64,000 nucleotides of DNA from Falsigemmobacter faecalis (lineage in GTDB: Bacteria; Pseudomonadota; Alphaproteobacteria; Rhodobacterales; Rhodobacteraceae). The notes under the pieces are model-generated. The model had not been told where the DNA came from and made no database searches. It was given only the letters and a program-made list of their open reading frames with translations. The number at the start of each line of letters is the position of its first letter. Positions within the stretch are counted from its first letter, which is position 1. A program made the translations under genes and the position numbers. The stretch is taken from positions 62,001 to 126,000 of the forward strand of contig NZ_RRAZ01000007.1 in the NCBI RefSeq assembly GCF_003863335.1. Direction: 5' to 3'. This document shows, in pieces, positions 17,864 to 26,751 of the stretch.

Positions 17864-18500
17864 AAAGCCGCTTCGCCTCTTCCAGACTGTCGAACATATA
17901 AAGTTGCCCGTTGCGCAGAACCCCTGCGACCTGGCAGAATTTTTCAAGAATTTCCGATTGATGCGAGACGATGACCACGGTTTTGCCCGCCAGACGCTCG
18001 CGCAGGATCGCACCGGCTTTGCGGTTGAAGGCCACATCGGTGGTCGAGGGCATCCCCTCATCGATCAGATAAATGTCAAACTCCATCGCCAGCATCAGCG
18101 AGAAGGAAAACCGCGCCCGCATCCCCTGGCTGTAAGTGCCGACGGGCATGTCGAAATATTCCTCAATACCGCAGAGCCAGCGGCAGAAGGCTTCGACATA
18201 ATCAGGGTCCAGCCCGTAAAGCCGCGCGATATAGCGCGCATTTTCGGTGCCGCTGTGTTTGTTGTTCACGCCGCCCATAAAACCCAGCGGAAAGCTGATC
18301 CGGCTGGTGCGGGTGATCGTGCCGTCATCAGGCTTTTCAAGCCCCGCCATCATATTGATAAGCGTCGTTTTTCCGGTGCCATTGGGGGCGAGAATGCCCA
18401 GCGAACGCCCCGGCTCCACCCGGAACGAGGCATTGTTGAGGATCACTTTGTGCTTTTTGCCGGTCCAGTAGCTTTTGGAGACGGCGTTAAATTCTATCAT
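17847..18500 (-). CDS. kpsT: Capsule polysaccharide exporter ATPase, KpsT/CtrD-like
   Basis: A 217-residue ABC ATPase of the type that exports capsule or O-antigen chains. The family opening MIEFNAVSKSYWTGKKHKVILN, Walker A (LAPNGTGKTT), the SFPLGFMGGVN block shared by KpsT proteins, the signature YSQGMRARFSFSLMLA and the Walker B region FDIYLIDEGMPSTTD are all present; VSHQSE is the H-loop. Its membrane partner KpsM is not next to it: the upstream neighbour is a divergent unrelated gene. It may therefore pair with a permease encoded elsewhere. The short length is normal for KpsT. Confidence 0.9.
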   Translation of the reverse strand: MIEFNAVSKSYWTGKKHKVILNNASFRVEPGRSLGILAPNGTGKTTLINMMAGLEKPDDGTITRTSRISFPLGFMGGVNNKHSGTENARYIARLYGLDPDYVEAFCRWLCGIEEYFDMPVGTYSQGMRARFSFSLMLAMEFDIYLIDEGMPSTTDVAFNRKAGAILRERLAGKTVVIVSHQSEILEKFCQVAGVLRNGQLYMFDSLEEAKRLYDYTE

Positions 18501-18712
18501 CAGTTACCTCTGGCAGGGCGGCTCCGGCCCGGCGCCGCTGTCGTCAGGCTATCGGGAAAGAGGTTAAGGTCGCAATAAGGCAGCAATATGGAGCCGCAGA
18601 GGCGTTCTGCGGCAGGCTAACGCGGCAGGGGCGCGGGCGTTGCATCACGTTGCATCCCGGGGGCTGAGGGATTATCCCGGGTCAGCCTTTCACGCCCCCC
18701 AAAGGATGCGCC
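18501..18712. promoter_or_regulatory. Divergent promoter region between kpsT and the SseB-like gene
   Basis: A gap of 212 bases between divergent starts. It is GC-rich with no clear -10/-35 pair and no palindrome that I would defend. A direct repeat GTTGCATC(A/C)CG occurs at about 18638-18660. Confidence 0.3.
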
Positions 18713-19522
18713 ATGACTTCTGAAGATCTGACCCCGCTCGACCGCGCCCAGGCGCTGATGCTGGCCGATCCTGAGGATGACGGGGCGCGGCTGCGCTACT
18801 ACCGCATTCTCTCGGATGCTGAGCTGTATCTGCTGCTCGAAGAAGAGGCCGTGGGGGGCAATATCAAGCCCCGGGTCTTCCCGCTCGACAGTGGTCCGGT
18901 GGTGCTGGCCTTTGACACCCAGGAGCGGATGGTCGATTTCACCGGGATCGCCAGCCCCTATGTGGCGCTGCCGGGGCGGGTGATTGTGAATCATCTGACC
19001 GGGCAGGGCACCGGGGTTGGCATCAATCTGGGCACGCCCGAGGCGGCCTGGCTGATGGCCCCTCATGCCGTCGACTGGCTGGCCGAGGTGTTAAGCGTGA
19101 CGCCCTCGCAGGACCGCGGCCGCCCGGCGGGTTTTGCCGCCCCCGGTGATCTGCCGCGCGCGCTGAATGAGGCGCTGGCCGTGGCGATTGGCGGGGCCGG
19201 TGGTCTGGCCGCGGGGGCCTGGCTTGCGCGGGCACGCTGGAAAGGCGGCTCTGAGGAGGGGCTGGTGCTCGCCTATGTCGGTGCAGAGCCGGGCGCGGAA
19301 GAAGCCCTCGCCCGGGCGCTGGCCTCTGCGCTGGCGTTTTCCGGGCTGGAGGGAGAGCAGGTCGATCTGCTTTTCCTGAGTGAGGCCGATACCGCCGCGC
19401 TGCGCCCGCTGCAGTCGGTGGGCCTGGCCCTGCGCCTGCCCGAGCCGCCGGCGCCTGAGCCTGAACGCACCCCGCCGCCGCCGCCGGGCATGGACCCGCA
19501 AAAGCCGCCGAAGCTGCGCTGA
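18713..19522 (+). CDS. SseB-family protein
   Basis: A 269-residue protein whose N-terminal 130 residues match the SseB N-terminal domain (LDRAQALMLADPEDDGARLRYYRILSDAELYLLL, then VVLAFDTQERMVDF). The SseB domain was named in enterobacteria for enhanced serine sensitivity; its biochemical role is unsettled. The C-terminal half is Ala/Glu-rich and ends in a Pro-rich tail (PEPERTPPPPPGMDPQ). No signal peptide is present. It is transcribed away from kpsT. Confidence 0.82.
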   Translation: MTSEDLTPLDRAQALMLADPEDDGARLRYYRILSDAELYLLLEEEAVGGNIKPRVFPLDSGPVVLAFDTQERMVDFTGIASPYVALPGRVIVNHLTGQGTGVGINLGTPEAAWLMAPHAVDWLAEVLSVTPSQDRGRPAGFAAPGDLPRALNEALAVAIGGAGGLAAGAWLARARWKGGSEEGLVLAYVGAEPGAEEALARALASALAFSGLEGEQVDLLFLSEADTAALRPLQSVGLALRLPEPPAPEPERTPPPPPGMDPQKPPKLR

Positions 19523-19683
19523 GGCCCCGCGCGCCGCATTGCGGCTCCTGAGGCCACGCCGCGCAATCCGTCAGCCCGTTCACCGGGAAAGCAGCGGCTG
19601 CGCCCGCAGGCCTCGCAGGCGGACCGGGCTGGCCCCCGGGGCAATGGCGTTGCAGACTGTCCCCCGGCAATAAAGGGGGGCAG

Positions 19684-20721
19684 ATGCAAATTCTGATTGA
19701 GGGATGTGACGATCGCGCTGTTGAGGTTGCGGCGCGGCTTTGTCTCGAAGGCCATGATCTTCTGCTCAGCGGTGCCTGGGCGGATCGCAGGGCCGGGATC
19801 GATGCGGCGCTGCACAGGCTTGCGCAGCCTTTCGCGCGGCTGAGCGATCATCCCTTGCCCATTCAGGGGCAGTATCAGGTGGCGGCGGATGTGAAACACG
19901 CCGCAGAGGGGTTTGATCTTCATCTGCAATTTGGCGCAGAGCGCCCTGGCGCGCAGCTGCAGCCGGGTCCCTTGCCCCTTCAGCTCTGCAGCCCCGCCTG
20001 GCTGCCGTTCTGCCATCTCACCCAGCCCACCCCGGAGGCTGAGGCCTTGCTGAGTGCGGCAGGCTTTCTGCTCTGCACCGCGCGGGAGATGCAAAGCGCC
20101 GATGCGCTTTGTGCGGCCGTGGCTGATATCCCGGAGGGCGGGCGCGATCTGGCCCTCAGTGCGCTTTTGCGCAGTCTGCGCGACCAGGGGATCGGGCTTG
20201 GGGCGCGGCTTCTGGCGCGGGACCGGGCGCGGGTCTGTCTCCCCGATGAAACCCCGGAGGGCCTGGTTTCGCTGCGCGTGCTGCCGTCCTGGATCGATTA
20301 CAACGGCCATATGACCGAGAGCCGCTATCTCGCCGCCTGTTCCGAGGTGACGGATGCCGTGCTGCGCCGCGCGGGGTTTGATCTCGACTATGTGGCGGGG
20401 GGCTACAGCTATTACACCGTTGAGACCCATCTGCGGCATCTGCGCGAAAGCAAATCCGGCCAGGAGATCCTTGGTGAGACCCGGGTGCTCGGGGTGGATG
20501 CGCGGCGGCTGCACCTGCTGACCATCCTGTCGGTCGAAGGTGAAGCGGTGGCAACGCTGGAGCAGATGCTGCTCCATGTCGATATGGCCGCGGGCCGCGC
20601 CTGTGCCGCCCCTGAGAGCCTGCTGCGCGCGTTGCGCGCCATGGCGGCGGCTGCATCGGGGGTTGCGCGGCCTGACTGGCTGGGGCGCGGGGTGCGCAGC
20701 CTCGCTCCGCGCCCGGGCTGA
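19684..20721 (+). CDS. Hotdog thioesterase (betainyl-CoA thioesterase-like) with an eroded dehydrogenase-like N-terminus
   Basis: The C-terminal 150 residues match the hotdog thioesterase domain that is usually fused to L-carnitine dehydrogenase (betainyl-CoA thioesterase): LPSWIDYNGHMTESRYLAACSEVTDAVL, GGYSYYTVETHLRHL and LEQMLLHVD. The N-terminal 190 residues line up only loosely with the dehydrogenase NAD domain. Where that enzyme has GxGxxG, this protein reads EGCDDRAVEVAARLC, and the domain is about 120 residues short, so it cannot bind NAD in the usual way. The thioesterase half is probably active on a carnitine- or betaine-type CoA ester. It may be a degenerated fusion enzyme or a thioesterase with a repurposed N-terminal domain. 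Confidence 0.78.
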   Translation: MQILIEGCDDRAVEVAARLCLEGHDLLLSGAWADRRAGIDAALHRLAQPFARLSDHPLPIQGQYQVAADVKHAAEGFDLHLQFGAERPGAQLQPGPLPLQLCSPAWLPFCHLTQPTPEAEALLSAAGFLLCTAREMQSADALCAAVADIPEGGRDLALSALLRSLRDQGIGLGARLLARDRARVCLPDETPEGLVSLRVLPSWIDYNGHMTESRYLAACSEVTDAVLRRAGFDLDYVAGGYSYYTVETHLRHLRESKSGQEILGETRVLGVDARRLHLLTILSVEGEAVATLEQMLLHVDMAAGRACAAPESLLRALRAMAAAASGVARPDWLGRGVRSLAPRPG

Positions 20722-20774
20722 GCGGGAAAAGCGGCCCGGCAAATCACGCAAAAGTGGTGAAAATTGCTGGAGTT

Positions 20775-20788
20775 GTTTGACGTTAAAC
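20775..20788. promoter_or_regulatory. Near-palindrome upstream of the orphan binding protein
   Basis: GTTTGACGTTAAAC differs from its reverse complement at only two positions and lies 63 bases before the start of the next gene, a plausible operator or promoter element. No regulator is adjacent. Confidence 0.4.
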
Positions 20789-20850
20789 CAATTGCTCCGC
20801 CCCCCTCAGCACGTTATCCCTGAAAAGGCAAGATGGCGGGCGGAGGGACG

Positions 20851-22443
20851 ATGATGGAAGGTGAACTGGCATATCTGGCGGACCGCACAAGCCGCGGGCT
20901 GCACAGTCGCCGGGCCTTCCTGGGCCGGGCCGGGGCGCTGGGGCTGTCGCTGGTGATGGCGCAGGGACTGCTGGGATCGGCGGCGCAGGCCGCGGGTCCG
21001 CAAAAGGGCGGCGTGCTGCGCGTGGGCCTTCATGGCGGCGATTATGCGGATACGCTCAACCCCTTACGCGCCATCTCGGCGGTCGAGCGGTTCAATCTGC
21101 GCTGCGTCGGTGACACGCTGATGGCCAGCGACAGCGAGGGCCGCCCGGTTCCCGCCGCCGCAGAAGAGATCGAGGCCAGCCCCGATCAGCGCACCTGGGC
21201 GCTTCGCCTGCGCGAGGGGCTGCAGTTTCACAATGGTCAGGCGGTGACCGGCGCCGATGTGGCCGCCACGCTGATGCGCCATGCCGATCCGGCGAATCGC
21301 TCGGGCGCTTCGGGCCTTCTGAGCGGCATGGACAGCGTCACCTCGGACGGCGCGCATGTGGTGATCAGCTTTTCCGCGCCGAACCCCTGGTTTGCCGAGG
21401 CGCTGACCGATTACCGCCTGGTCCTTCAGCCCGCGCCTCTGGGCAGCGGTGCGGTGCCGGAAGTGTTCTCCGGCCCCTATATCCCGCGCGTTAATGAGCC
21501 GGGCGTGCGCCACGTCTTTGAGCGCAATCCCCGCGACTGGGACAGCGCGCGCGGCCATGTTGATCAGATCGAAGTGCTGGTCATCAATAACCACGACGCA
21601 CGCCTCGCGGCGCTTGCCTCGGGGCAGATCCATCTGGCCAATCGTGCGGATCCGCGCAAAGCGCCGAAGATCGCGGCCATCCCGGATCTGCAGTTCGTGC
21701 GCGGCGCCTCCGGCGGGCGGCTGGCCTTTTCGATGCAGACCGGGGCTGCGCCCTTTGACCGCGCCGATCTGCGGCTGGCGCTGAAATATGCCCTCGACCG
21801 CGATGCGATCCTGCGCGATGTGCTCAGCGGCTATGGCCGGATCGGCAATGATCTGCCCTTCGTGCCCGGCACCGAGGACTTTCTGGCCGGGATCGGCCAG
21901 CGCAGCTATGATCCCGAGAAGGCGGCCTTCCACTACAAACGCTCCGGCCATGAGGGGATGCCCCTGGTGCTCAGGGTCTCAGACATCGCCTGGCCCGGTG
22001 CGCTGGAGGCGGCAAAAGCCTTCCGCACCTCGGCGCAGGCCGCGGGTCTGCCCATTGAAATCCGCCCCGAGCCTGCGGAGGGCTATTTCACCGAAGTCTG
22101 GAACAAAAAGCCCTTCACCGCCTCCTATCATGACGGCACCAGTTCCGCCGGGCGGCTGCTCTCGACCTATCACCTCTCGGCTTCGGCCTGGAATGAGACC
22201 CGCTTTGGCGGTGAGGCGCTTGACAAACTGGTGATGGAGGCCCGCGCCACGGTGGATCCGCAGCTGCAGCAGAACTGCTTTGCCGAAGTGGCCAGGATGC
22301 TGCATGAGCAGGGCGGCTCGCTGGTGCCGGTGCATTGCGACAGCTTTGAGCTGGCCTCAAACAGGGTGCAGGGCTTTGGCGCGCATCCCGATGGCGAGAT
22401 GATGGGGGGGGCCGCAGGCATCCGGGTCTGGCTGACGGCCTGA
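20851..22443 (+). CDS. Orphan peptide-family binding protein with a Tat signal
   Basis: A 530-residue SBP_bac_5 protein. The leader is twin-arginine (HSRRAFLGRAG, then a hydrophobic stretch to AAQA-AGP), so it is exported folded by the Tat system. The mature part opens with the family block GGVLRVGLHGGDYADTLNPL and continues with RTWALRLREGLQFHNGQAVTGADV and later FDRADLRLALKYALDRDAIL. I use the second ATG group at 20851 because GGAGGG lies just upstream; the frame also opens at 20833. No permease or ATPase genes accompany it, so it must feed a transporter encoded elsewhere, possibly the one at 0.6-6.9 kb. It follows the thioesterase gene after a 129-base gap. Confidence 0.9.
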   Translation: MMEGELAYLADRTSRGLHSRRAFLGRAGALGLSLVMAQGLLGSAAQAAGPQKGGVLRVGLHGGDYADTLNPLRAISAVERFNLRCVGDTLMASDSEGRPVPAAAEEIEASPDQRTWALRLREGLQFHNGQAVTGADVAATLMRHADPANRSGASGLLSGMDSVTSDGAHVVISFSAPNPWFAEALTDYRLVLQPAPLGSGAVPEVFSGPYIPRVNEPGVRHVFERNPRDWDSARGHVDQIEVLVINNHDARLAALASGQIHLANRADPRKAPKIAAIPDLQFVRGASGGRLAFSMQTGAAPFDRADLRLALKYALDRDAILRDVLSGYGRIGNDLPFVPGTEDFLAGIGQRSYDPEKAAFHYKRSGHEGMPLVLRVSDIAWPGALEAAKAFRTSAQAAGLPIEIRPEPAEGYFTEVWNKKPFTASYHDGTSSAGRLLSTYHLSASAWNETRFGGEALDKLVMEARATVDPQLQQNCFAEVARMLHEQGGSLVPVHCDSFELASNRVQGFGAHPDGEMMGGAAGIRVWLTA

Positions 22444-22460
22444 TCCATCCCCACCCCATG

Positions 22461-22490
22461 AAAAAGCCGGGCAGAGCGCCCGGCTTTTCT
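22461..22490 (+). terminator. Bidirectional terminator between the orphan binding protein and hemC
   Basis: AAAAAGCCGGGC-AGAGC-GCCCGGCTTTTCT: an inverted repeat with A-run and T-run flanks between two convergent genes, able to end both. Confidence 0.88.
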
Positions 22491-22506
22491 CATTTCGGCG
22501 GCCTTA

Positions 22507-23454
22507 TCAGCCTTTGAAATCAAAGAACCCCGGTCCGGCCCTGGCCAGCAGATCGCGGGCCAGATCCTGGCCCATGGCAGCGCCCTCTGCGATCGGTCCG
22601 CGGCGCTCTCCACGCAGCACGGCAGAGCCGTCGGGGCGCAGAATCTCGCCCCGCAGCCACAGGTTCTCCCCCTCCAGCAGCGCAAGCCCCGCGATCGGCG
22701 TCTCGCAGGAGCCGTCGAGCTCCGCCAGAAACGCCCGCTCAGAGGCCAGCCGCTGCGCGGTCGGCAGATCGCGGATCGGTGCCAGCAGCGCATCGACGGC
22801 GGTATCGTCCAGACGACGCTCCACCCCGATCGCGCCCTGAGCCACGGCCGGCAGCATCTCTTCGGGCGCAATCGCGCTTTGCGCCACTTCGGTGCGCCCC
22901 AGCCGGCTCAGACCCGCCATGGCCAGGAAGGTCGCCCCGGCCACATTGTCATCCAGCTTTTTCAGCCGCGTCTGCACATTGCCGCGGAATTCCACCAGCT
23001 TCAGATCCGGGCGGCGGTTCGCAAGCTGCGCGCGGCGGCGCAGCGACGACGACCCGACGACCGCGCCTTCCGGCAGATCAGCGATGCTTTTGTACTGCAG
23101 CGAGACAAAGGCATCGCGGACATCTTCGCGCGGCAGATAGCAGTCGATCACCAGACCTGCGGGCTGCTGCACCGGCATATCCTTCATCGAATGCACCGCA
23201 ATATCGATGGAGCCGTCGAGCAGCGCTTCTTCGATTTCGCGGGTGAACAGACCCTTGCCGCCGATCTCTTTCAGCGACTTGTCCTGAATCTGATCGCCGG
23301 TGACCTTGATCACGACAATGTCAAAGCAAGCCTCGCTCAACCCGTGAGCGGCGGCCAGACGGTCGCGCGTCTCCCAGGCCTGGGCCAGCGCCAGAGGCGA
23401 GCCGCGGGTGCCGATACGAAGAGGCGAAGCGGGGGTGGGACGCGCGTTTTTCAT
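22507..23454 (-). CDS. hemC: Hydroxymethylbilane synthase (porphobilinogen deaminase)
   Basis: Joins four porphobilinogens into hydroxymethylbilane, a cytoplasmic step of tetrapyrrole synthesis. At 315 residues it has normal length. It opens LRIGTRGSPLALAQAW, has KDMPVQQP and GSSSLRRRAQL (the substrate-binding arginines), and FLAELDGSCETPIAG with the cysteine that carries the dipyrromethane cofactor. I start at the ATG at 23454 (MKNARPTP); the longer open frame has no family support. It is divergent from hemE, 142 bases away, a pairing common in Rhodobacteraceae. Confidence 0.97.
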   Translation of the reverse strand: MKNARPTPASPLRIGTRGSPLALAQAWETRDRLAAAHGLSEACFDIVVIKVTGDQIQDKSLKEIGGKGLFTREIEEALLDGSIDIAVHSMKDMPVQQPAGLVIDCYLPREDVRDAFVSLQYKSIADLPEGAVVGSSSLRRRAQLANRRPDLKLVEFRGNVQTRLKKLDDNVAGATFLAMAGLSRLGRTEVAQSAIAPEEMLPAVAQGAIGVERRLDDTAVDALLAPIRDLPTAQRLASERAFLAELDGSCETPIAGLALLEGENLWLRGEILRPDGSAVLRGERRGPIAEGAAMGQDLARDLLARAGPGFFDFKG

Positions 23455-23596
23455 GCCGCATGTCTTAGGAGGACCGCGCGTCTGTGTCCAGCATCCCTCC
23501 TGCGGCACCCGGCCGCCCCTGATGTCGCAGGCTTGACAAAGCGGGGGGTTCCGGGGACGAACCGGGAGTGATGTTGCAGAAAAACCGGAGGCCGTG

Positions 23597-24628
23597 ATGA
23601 CGGACAAGAAACTTCTCAAGGCCCTTGCCGGTGAAACCCAAAGCGTGCCGCCGGTCTGGCTGATGCGTCAGGCGGGCCGCTATCTGCCGGAATACCGCGC
23701 CACCCGCGCAAAGGCCGGGGACTTCCTGTCGCTCTGCTATAACCCGGAACTGGCCGCCGAAGTCACCCTGCAGCCGATCCGCCGCTTCGGCTTTGACGGC
23801 GCGATTCTTTTCGCCGATATCCTGCTGATCGCCCAGGCCATGGGCTCGAAACTCTGGTTTGCCGAAGGCGAAGGCCCGCGCCTTTCGACCATCACCGATG
23901 CCGCAGGCGTGGCCGCACTGCGCCCCACGGCTGACATCCATGAGACCCTTTCGCCGATCTATGAGACGGTGAAGATCCTCTCCTCGGAACTTCCCAAAGA
24001 CACCACGCTGATCGGCTTTGCCGGCAGCCCCTGGACGGTCGCCACCTATATGACCGCCGGTCGCGGCACCCCCGATCAGGCCCCGGCCCATGCCTTCAAG
24101 GCCGCTGACCGCGCCGCTTTCTCAGATCTCATCGACCGTCTGTCAGAGGCCACGATCGAATATCTCTCCGCCCAGATCGAGGCCGGCGCCGAAGTGGTGA
24201 AACTCTTCGACAGCTGGGCCGGCAGCCTCAAGGGCGAAGATTTCACCGAATTCGCCGAAAAGCCCGCCGCCCGCATCATCGCCGCGCTGAAAGCCCGCCA
24301 CCCCGACACGCCGATCATCGCCTTCCCCCGTGAAGCGCGGGAGCGTTATGTGGGCTTCGCCAAAGCCACCGGCGCGGATTGCGTGGCGCTCGACAATTCC
24401 GTCGATGCGGCCTGGGCAGCGGAACATGTGCAAAAAGACGGCTGCGTTCAGGGCAATCTCGCGCCGCAGCATATGATCACCGGCGGTCAGGCGCTGGTCG
24501 ATGAGGCGCGCCGCATCGCTGATACCTTCTCCGCAGGTCCGCATATCTTCAACCTCGGCCATGGCATCACCCCCCAGGCCGATCCCGACAACGTCAGCCG
24601 CCTGCTGGCCGCGATCCGCGAGCGCTGA
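23597..24628 (+). CDS. hemE: Uroporphyrinogen decarboxylase
   Basis: Removes the four acetate carboxyls of uroporphyrinogen III to give coproporphyrinogen, in the cytoplasm. Signature 1 ([17 protein letters not shown]) and signature 2 region ([16 protein letters not shown]) are clear, as are the catalytic aspartate in ILFADIL and the C-terminal [15 protein letters not shown]. 343 residues. The start could be the ATG at 23597 or the GTG one codon earlier; CGGAGG lies just upstream. It is divergent from hemC, so the two haem genes probably share a control region. Confidence 0.97.
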   Translation: MTDKKLLKALAGETQSVPPVWLMRQAGRYLPEYRATRAKAGDFLSLCYNPELAAEVTLQPIRRFGFDGAILFADILLIAQAMGSKLWFAEGEGPRLSTITDAAGVAALRPTADIHETLSPIYETVKILSSELPKDTTLIGFAGSPWTVATYMTAGRGTPDQAPAHAFKAADRAAFSDLIDRLSEATIEYLSAQIEAGAEVVKLFDSWAGSLKGEDFTEFAEKPAARIIAALKARHPDTPIIAFPREARERYVGFAKATGADCVALDNSVDAAWAAEHVQKDGCVQGNLAPQHMITGGQALVDEARRIADTFSAGPHIFNLGHGITPQADPDNVSRLLAAIRER

Positions 24629-24636
24629 AATTCACG

Positions 24637-24661
24637 AAGGGGGGGCCGCGCGGCCCCCTTT
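24637..24661 (+). terminator. Intrinsic terminator after hemE
   Basis: AAGGGGGGCCG pairs with CGGCCCCCTTT around a short loop, 9 bases after the stop. Confidence 0.8.
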
Positions 24662-24713
24662 GCTTAGCCCCGCCATCTCCCTATAAGATCGCAGCACAAT
24701 GCGAGGATATGTC

Positions 24714-25301
24714 ATGCGTCAGGCCAGCGTCACCCGGAACACCGCCGAAACCGCGATTGAGGTGAGCGTGAACCTCGACGGCAGCGGCACCTATGACATC
24801 AAAACCGGCGTGGGCTTTTTCGACCATATGGTCGATCAGCTGGCGCGCCACTCGCTCATCGACATCACGATGCGCTGCGACGGCGATCTGCATATCGATG
24901 ATCACCACACGGTCGAAGACTGCGGCATCGCCCTCGGCCAGGCCCTGGCACAGGCGCTCGGCGACAAACGCGGCATCCGCCGCTACGGCGCCTGCATCCT
25001 GCCGATGGACGACGCCCGCGTCACCGCCGCCCTTGATCTCTCGGGCCGCCCCTTCCTCGTCTGGGATGTCACTTTCCCGACCGCGAAAATCGGCAATTTC
25101 GACACCGAACTGGTGCGCGAATTCTTCCAGGCCCTCGCGACCCACGGCGGCATCACGCTGCACATCACCCAAAACGCAGGCTTCAACAGCCACCACATCG
25201 CCGAGGCCGCCTTCAAAGCCGTGGCCCGGGCTTTGCGCGAAGCGGTGGAAACCGATCCGCGCAAAGCCGATGCGATTCCTTCGACCAAAGGCATTCTCTG
25301 A
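24714..25301 (+). CDS. hisB: Imidazoleglycerol-phosphate dehydratase
   Basis: Step six of histidine synthesis: dehydrates imidazole glycerol phosphate with two Mn ions. A monofunctional 195-residue enzyme, as usual in alphaproteobacteria. Metal-binding motifs [14 protein letters not shown] and [13 protein letters not shown] and the family opening [18 protein letters not shown] are present. I start at the ATG at 24714 because GAGGA lies 8 bases upstream; an ATG 15 bases earlier is possible. hisH follows after 75 bases. Confidence 0.96.
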   Translation: MRQASVTRNTAETAIEVSVNLDGSGTYDIKTGVGFFDHMVDQLARHSLIDITMRCDGDLHIDDHHTVEDCGIALGQALAQALGDKRGIRRYGACILPMDDARVTAALDLSGRPFLVWDVTFPTAKIGNFDTELVREFFQALATHGGITLHITQNAGFNSHHIAEAAFKAVARALREAVETDPRKADAIPSTKGIL

Positions 25302-25302
25302 G

Positions 25303-25357
25303 GCGTCTTTGGGTTTTCCCAAATACTCCCGCCGGAGGCCGCACGGCACCGCCGTGC
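25303..25357. repeat. Intergenic repeat-like element between hisB and hisH
   Basis: The stretch around TTTTCCCAAATACTCCCGCC (25314-25333) and GGAGGCC resembles a short element that I remember as frequent between genes in Rhodobacteraceae. It is followed by a small hairpin GCACGGC-ACC-GCCGTGC (25341-25357). No second copy was found in this window, so the repeat status rests on memory. Confidence 0.4.
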
Positions 25358-25376
25358 CCCACAACAGGAGCAAACC

Positions 25377-26015
25377 ATGCTGACCGTCCTCGTCGATTAC
25401 GACAGTGGCAACCTGCATTCGGCCGCCAAGGCCTTTCAGCGCATGGCCGATGAGACCGGAGCGGGTGAGGTGCTGGTCTCGCCGCATCCCGAAGACGTCG
25501 CCCGCGCCGACCGCATCGTGCTGCCCGGAGACGGCGCTTTCCCGCATTGCCGCCGCGCCCTCTCGCTGCAGGCGGGTCTCTTTGAAGCCGTGGATGAGGC
25601 CGTCACCCGCCGCGCCGTCCCCTTTCTCGGCATCTGCGTCGGCATGCAGATGCTCGCGACCTGGGGCCGCGAATATGAAGACACCAAAGGCTTTGGCTGG
25701 ATCGGCGGCGAGGTGACCCGCATCACCCCGGCCGATCCCGCACTCAAAGTGCCGCATATGGGCTGGAACGATCTGGTGATCGACACGCCCCACCCGGTCC
25801 TTGCAGGGATCGAAACCGGCGATCACGCCTATTTCGTGCACAGCTTCGCCATGAAGGTCGACACTCCGGCCGAGCGTCTGGCCCATGTCGATTACGCGGG
25901 CGATATCACCGCCATCGTCGGGCGCGACACGATCATCGGCGCGCAGTTCCACCCGGAAAAATCTCAGGCCACCGGCCTGCGGCTGATCGCCAACTTCCTG
26001 AGCTGGAAGCCCTGA
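25377..26015 (+). CDS. hisH: Imidazole glycerol phosphate synthase, glutaminase subunit
   Basis: Releases ammonia from glutamine and channels it to HisF, which makes imidazole glycerol phosphate and AICAR. 212 residues. Class I glutaminase triad visible: cysteine in FLGICVGMQML, histidine and glutamate in FHPEKSQ. The oxyanion region is VLPGDGAFPHC. An AGGAG ribosome binding site precedes the ATG. hisF, its obligate partner, is not adjacent; hisA comes about 1 kb later. Confidence 0.97.
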   Translation: MLTVLVDYDSGNLHSAAKAFQRMADETGAGEVLVSPHPEDVARADRIVLPGDGAFPHCRRALSLQAGLFEAVDEAVTRRAVPFLGICVGMQMLATWGREYEDTKGFGWIGGEVTRITPADPALKVPHMGWNDLVIDTPHPVLAGIETGDHAYFVHSFAMKVDTPAERLAHVDYAGDITAIVGRDTIIGAQFHPEKSQATGLRLIANFLSWKP

Positions 26016-26032
26016 GACCCGGCCTCTGCTGC

Positions 26033-26064
26033 AAAAGCGCCCGCAACCTGCCGGGCGCTTTTTT
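26033..26064 (+). terminator. Intrinsic terminator after hisH
   Basis: AAAAGCGCCCG-CAACCTGC-CGGGCGCTTTTTT: an 11-bp stem with a T run, 18 bases after hisH. It also sits downstream of the convergent DUF2147 gene but 300 bases away. Confidence 0.9.
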
Positions 26065-26364
26065 CATCGCGCTGACATCCGGGCTGAAGGCTTAGGCCCC
26101 CGCCCGGGGCGGGCCCGACCGCCCATATGGTGCAGACCTGCAGATGATCCGGCATCCGCGCCCGCCCCTTTGGCCGGATCCCGGCCCCCTCTGCGCGGGC
26201 AGTCCCGGTTCTCAAAGCCAACCCGCCAGGCGCGGAACTTTTCAGAAAAAACCCGGGACCGGTTCCCCGCAGGGGGTGCTGGTCTCAGGACGAGGACCCG
26301 CGCGGACCAGGATCTTTGCCGCATCCGCCCCGCCGAAGACGAGGGCGGATGCCGCCCGCCCGCC
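26065..26364. other. Gene-free interval between the hisH terminator and the DUF2147 gene
   Basis: About 300 bases. The open frames here are Arg/Pro-rich with codon use unlike the neighbours and no start context. The GAAAAAACCC stretch near 26245 is the only A/T-rich spot. I see no gene, RNA or repeat that I can support. Confidence 0.5.
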
Positions 26365-26751
26365 TTATCTCATCCGGGTCCAGGTCTGCGATGAGCAGAT
26401 CAGCCCACCCGCGATACAGCCTGAGAGTTTCAGGCTGTTGCCCTGCACATCCATTTTGCCGAAGTAGATTTTATTATTCGAGGGCCGCCAGACTTCGCCC
26501 TCATATCGCCCGTTGCCCTTTGGCTGCATGCCGCGCACCAGCTGTTTGCCAAGGTTCGGGGATTTATACTCCCCTTCAGCATTATGCGTCCTGCGGATCG
26601 TGCCGCAGAGCGCGGGCCCGCAGGCTGCGATCTGCACCTCGGCCCAGGCCCCGTCATCGGGCTGTGTGCGCCAGAGCCCGGCGACCGGGTCACTGGCAAA
26701 CGCGGCTGTGGCGCAAAGGCTCAGCGCAGCGGCAAGGCGGATTGCTTTCAT
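26365..26751 (-). CDS. DUF2147 exported protein
   Basis: A 128-residue protein with a Sec signal peptide (residues 1-19, cleavage after AAFA) and the DUF2147 fold: [24 protein letters not shown], then LCGTIRRT and the C-terminal [12 protein letters not shown]. Four cysteines (about residues 44, 49, 112 and 119) could form two disulfides in the periplasm. The family function is unknown. It is a minus-strand insertion between hisH and hisA, whose promoter region it faces. Confidence 0.88.
   Translation of the reverse strand: MKAIRLAAALSLCATAAFASDPVAGLWRTQPDDGAWAEVQIAACGPALCGTIRRTHNAEGEYKSPNLGKQLVRGMQPKGNGRYEGEVWRPSNNKIYFGKMDVQGNSLKLSGCIAGGLICSSQTWTRMR

Noticed and set aside
26064-26467. Short open frames on both strands between hisH and the DUF2147 gene
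   Set aside because: Codon use and composition do not look coding, and no ribosome binding site is present.
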